Below, in pieces: positions 6,125 through 6,168 of a stretch of 6,168 bases of DNA. Position 1 is the first letter of the stretch. Every line of letters starts with the position of its first letter. Origin of the DNA: Anaerolineales bacterium UBA6131 (GTDB lineage Bacteria > Chloroflexota > Anaerolineae > UBA2200); contig DIVN01000052.1 of NCBI GenBank assembly GCA_002435875.1, forward strand, positions 1 through 6,168, given 5' to 3'. The position numbers were made by a program, and so were the translations under genes. The notes below the pieces were generated by a model that was given only the letters and a program-made list of their open reading frames with translations, had not been told where the DNA came from and did not search any database.

Positions 6125-6132
6125 CAACATCC

Positions 6133-6168
6133 ATGCAGGACTATGAAAAGTTGGGCGTGTTCTACCTG
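6133..6168 (+). CDS. Start of an unidentified gene (3' end outside the window)
   Basis: Only 12 codons are visible, MQDYEKLGVFYL, open to the window edge. The strong GGAGGG site 8 bases upstream supports a real start. It follows the protease by 74 bases with no T-rich terminator between, so it may be co-transcribed with it. The fragment is too short for assignment. The opening vaguely recalls the N-termini of some HerA-like ATPases, but that is memory of a pattern, not evidence. Confidence 0.6.
   Translation, partial: MQDYEKLGVFYL

Noticed and set aside
5378..6130. 250-codon minus-strand frame opposite the protease
   Set aside because: It mirrors a gene with an intact catalytic triad and PDZ domain on the other strand, and its translation shows no family motif.

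Overview
This GC-rich window (roughly 60% by eye, not counted) is densely coding and looks like ordinary bacterial chromosome. Lineage is inferred, not proven. A lipoprotein-anchored HtrA-type protease with a Pro/Thr linker, a plant-like MGDG-synthase-type glycosyltransferase and a Liv-type transporter together suggest a Chloroflexota (Anaerolineae-like) bacterium. No rRNA, tRNA, CRISPR array, IS element or phage gene was recognised.

Region 1 (1-2401, + strand) is the 3' part of a branched-chain amino acid (Liv/HAAT family) ABC transporter operon. It holds a permease of the LivM type cut by the window edge, then the ATPases LivG and LivF. The genes are coupled by 4-bp and 1-bp start/stop overlaps, and the operon closes with a strong intrinsic terminator. 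The binding protein and the second permease (LivH) should lie upstream.

Region 2 (2441-3566) holds an ATP-grasp-fold protein of unknown substrate on the minus strand. It converges on the transporter operon and diverges from the next gene. The divergent intergenic region carries a sigma70-like promoter for each direction. The start of the ATP-grasp gene is odd: a 12-codon ORF in another frame ends one base before its first ATG. This could be a leader peptide or a frameshift.

Region 3 (3567-4715, + strand) is a glycosyltransferase with the MGDG-synthase N-terminal domain and a GT28-like C-terminal domain, probably a glycolipid-forming enzyme at the membrane.

Region 4 (4716-6168, + strand) begins with a good sigma70-like promoter and a 5' leader. 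These precede a lipoprotein trypsin-like serine protease with one PDZ domain (DegP/HtrA family). After it come a 74-bp gap and the first 12 codons of another gene with a strong ribosome binding site.

The transporter, the ATP-grasp/glycosyltransferase pair and the protease appear to be separate transcription units. I see no clear new multi-gene system. The least explained items are the ATP-grasp protein and its start region, and a 10-residue insertion near the nucleotide-binding A-loop of LivG.
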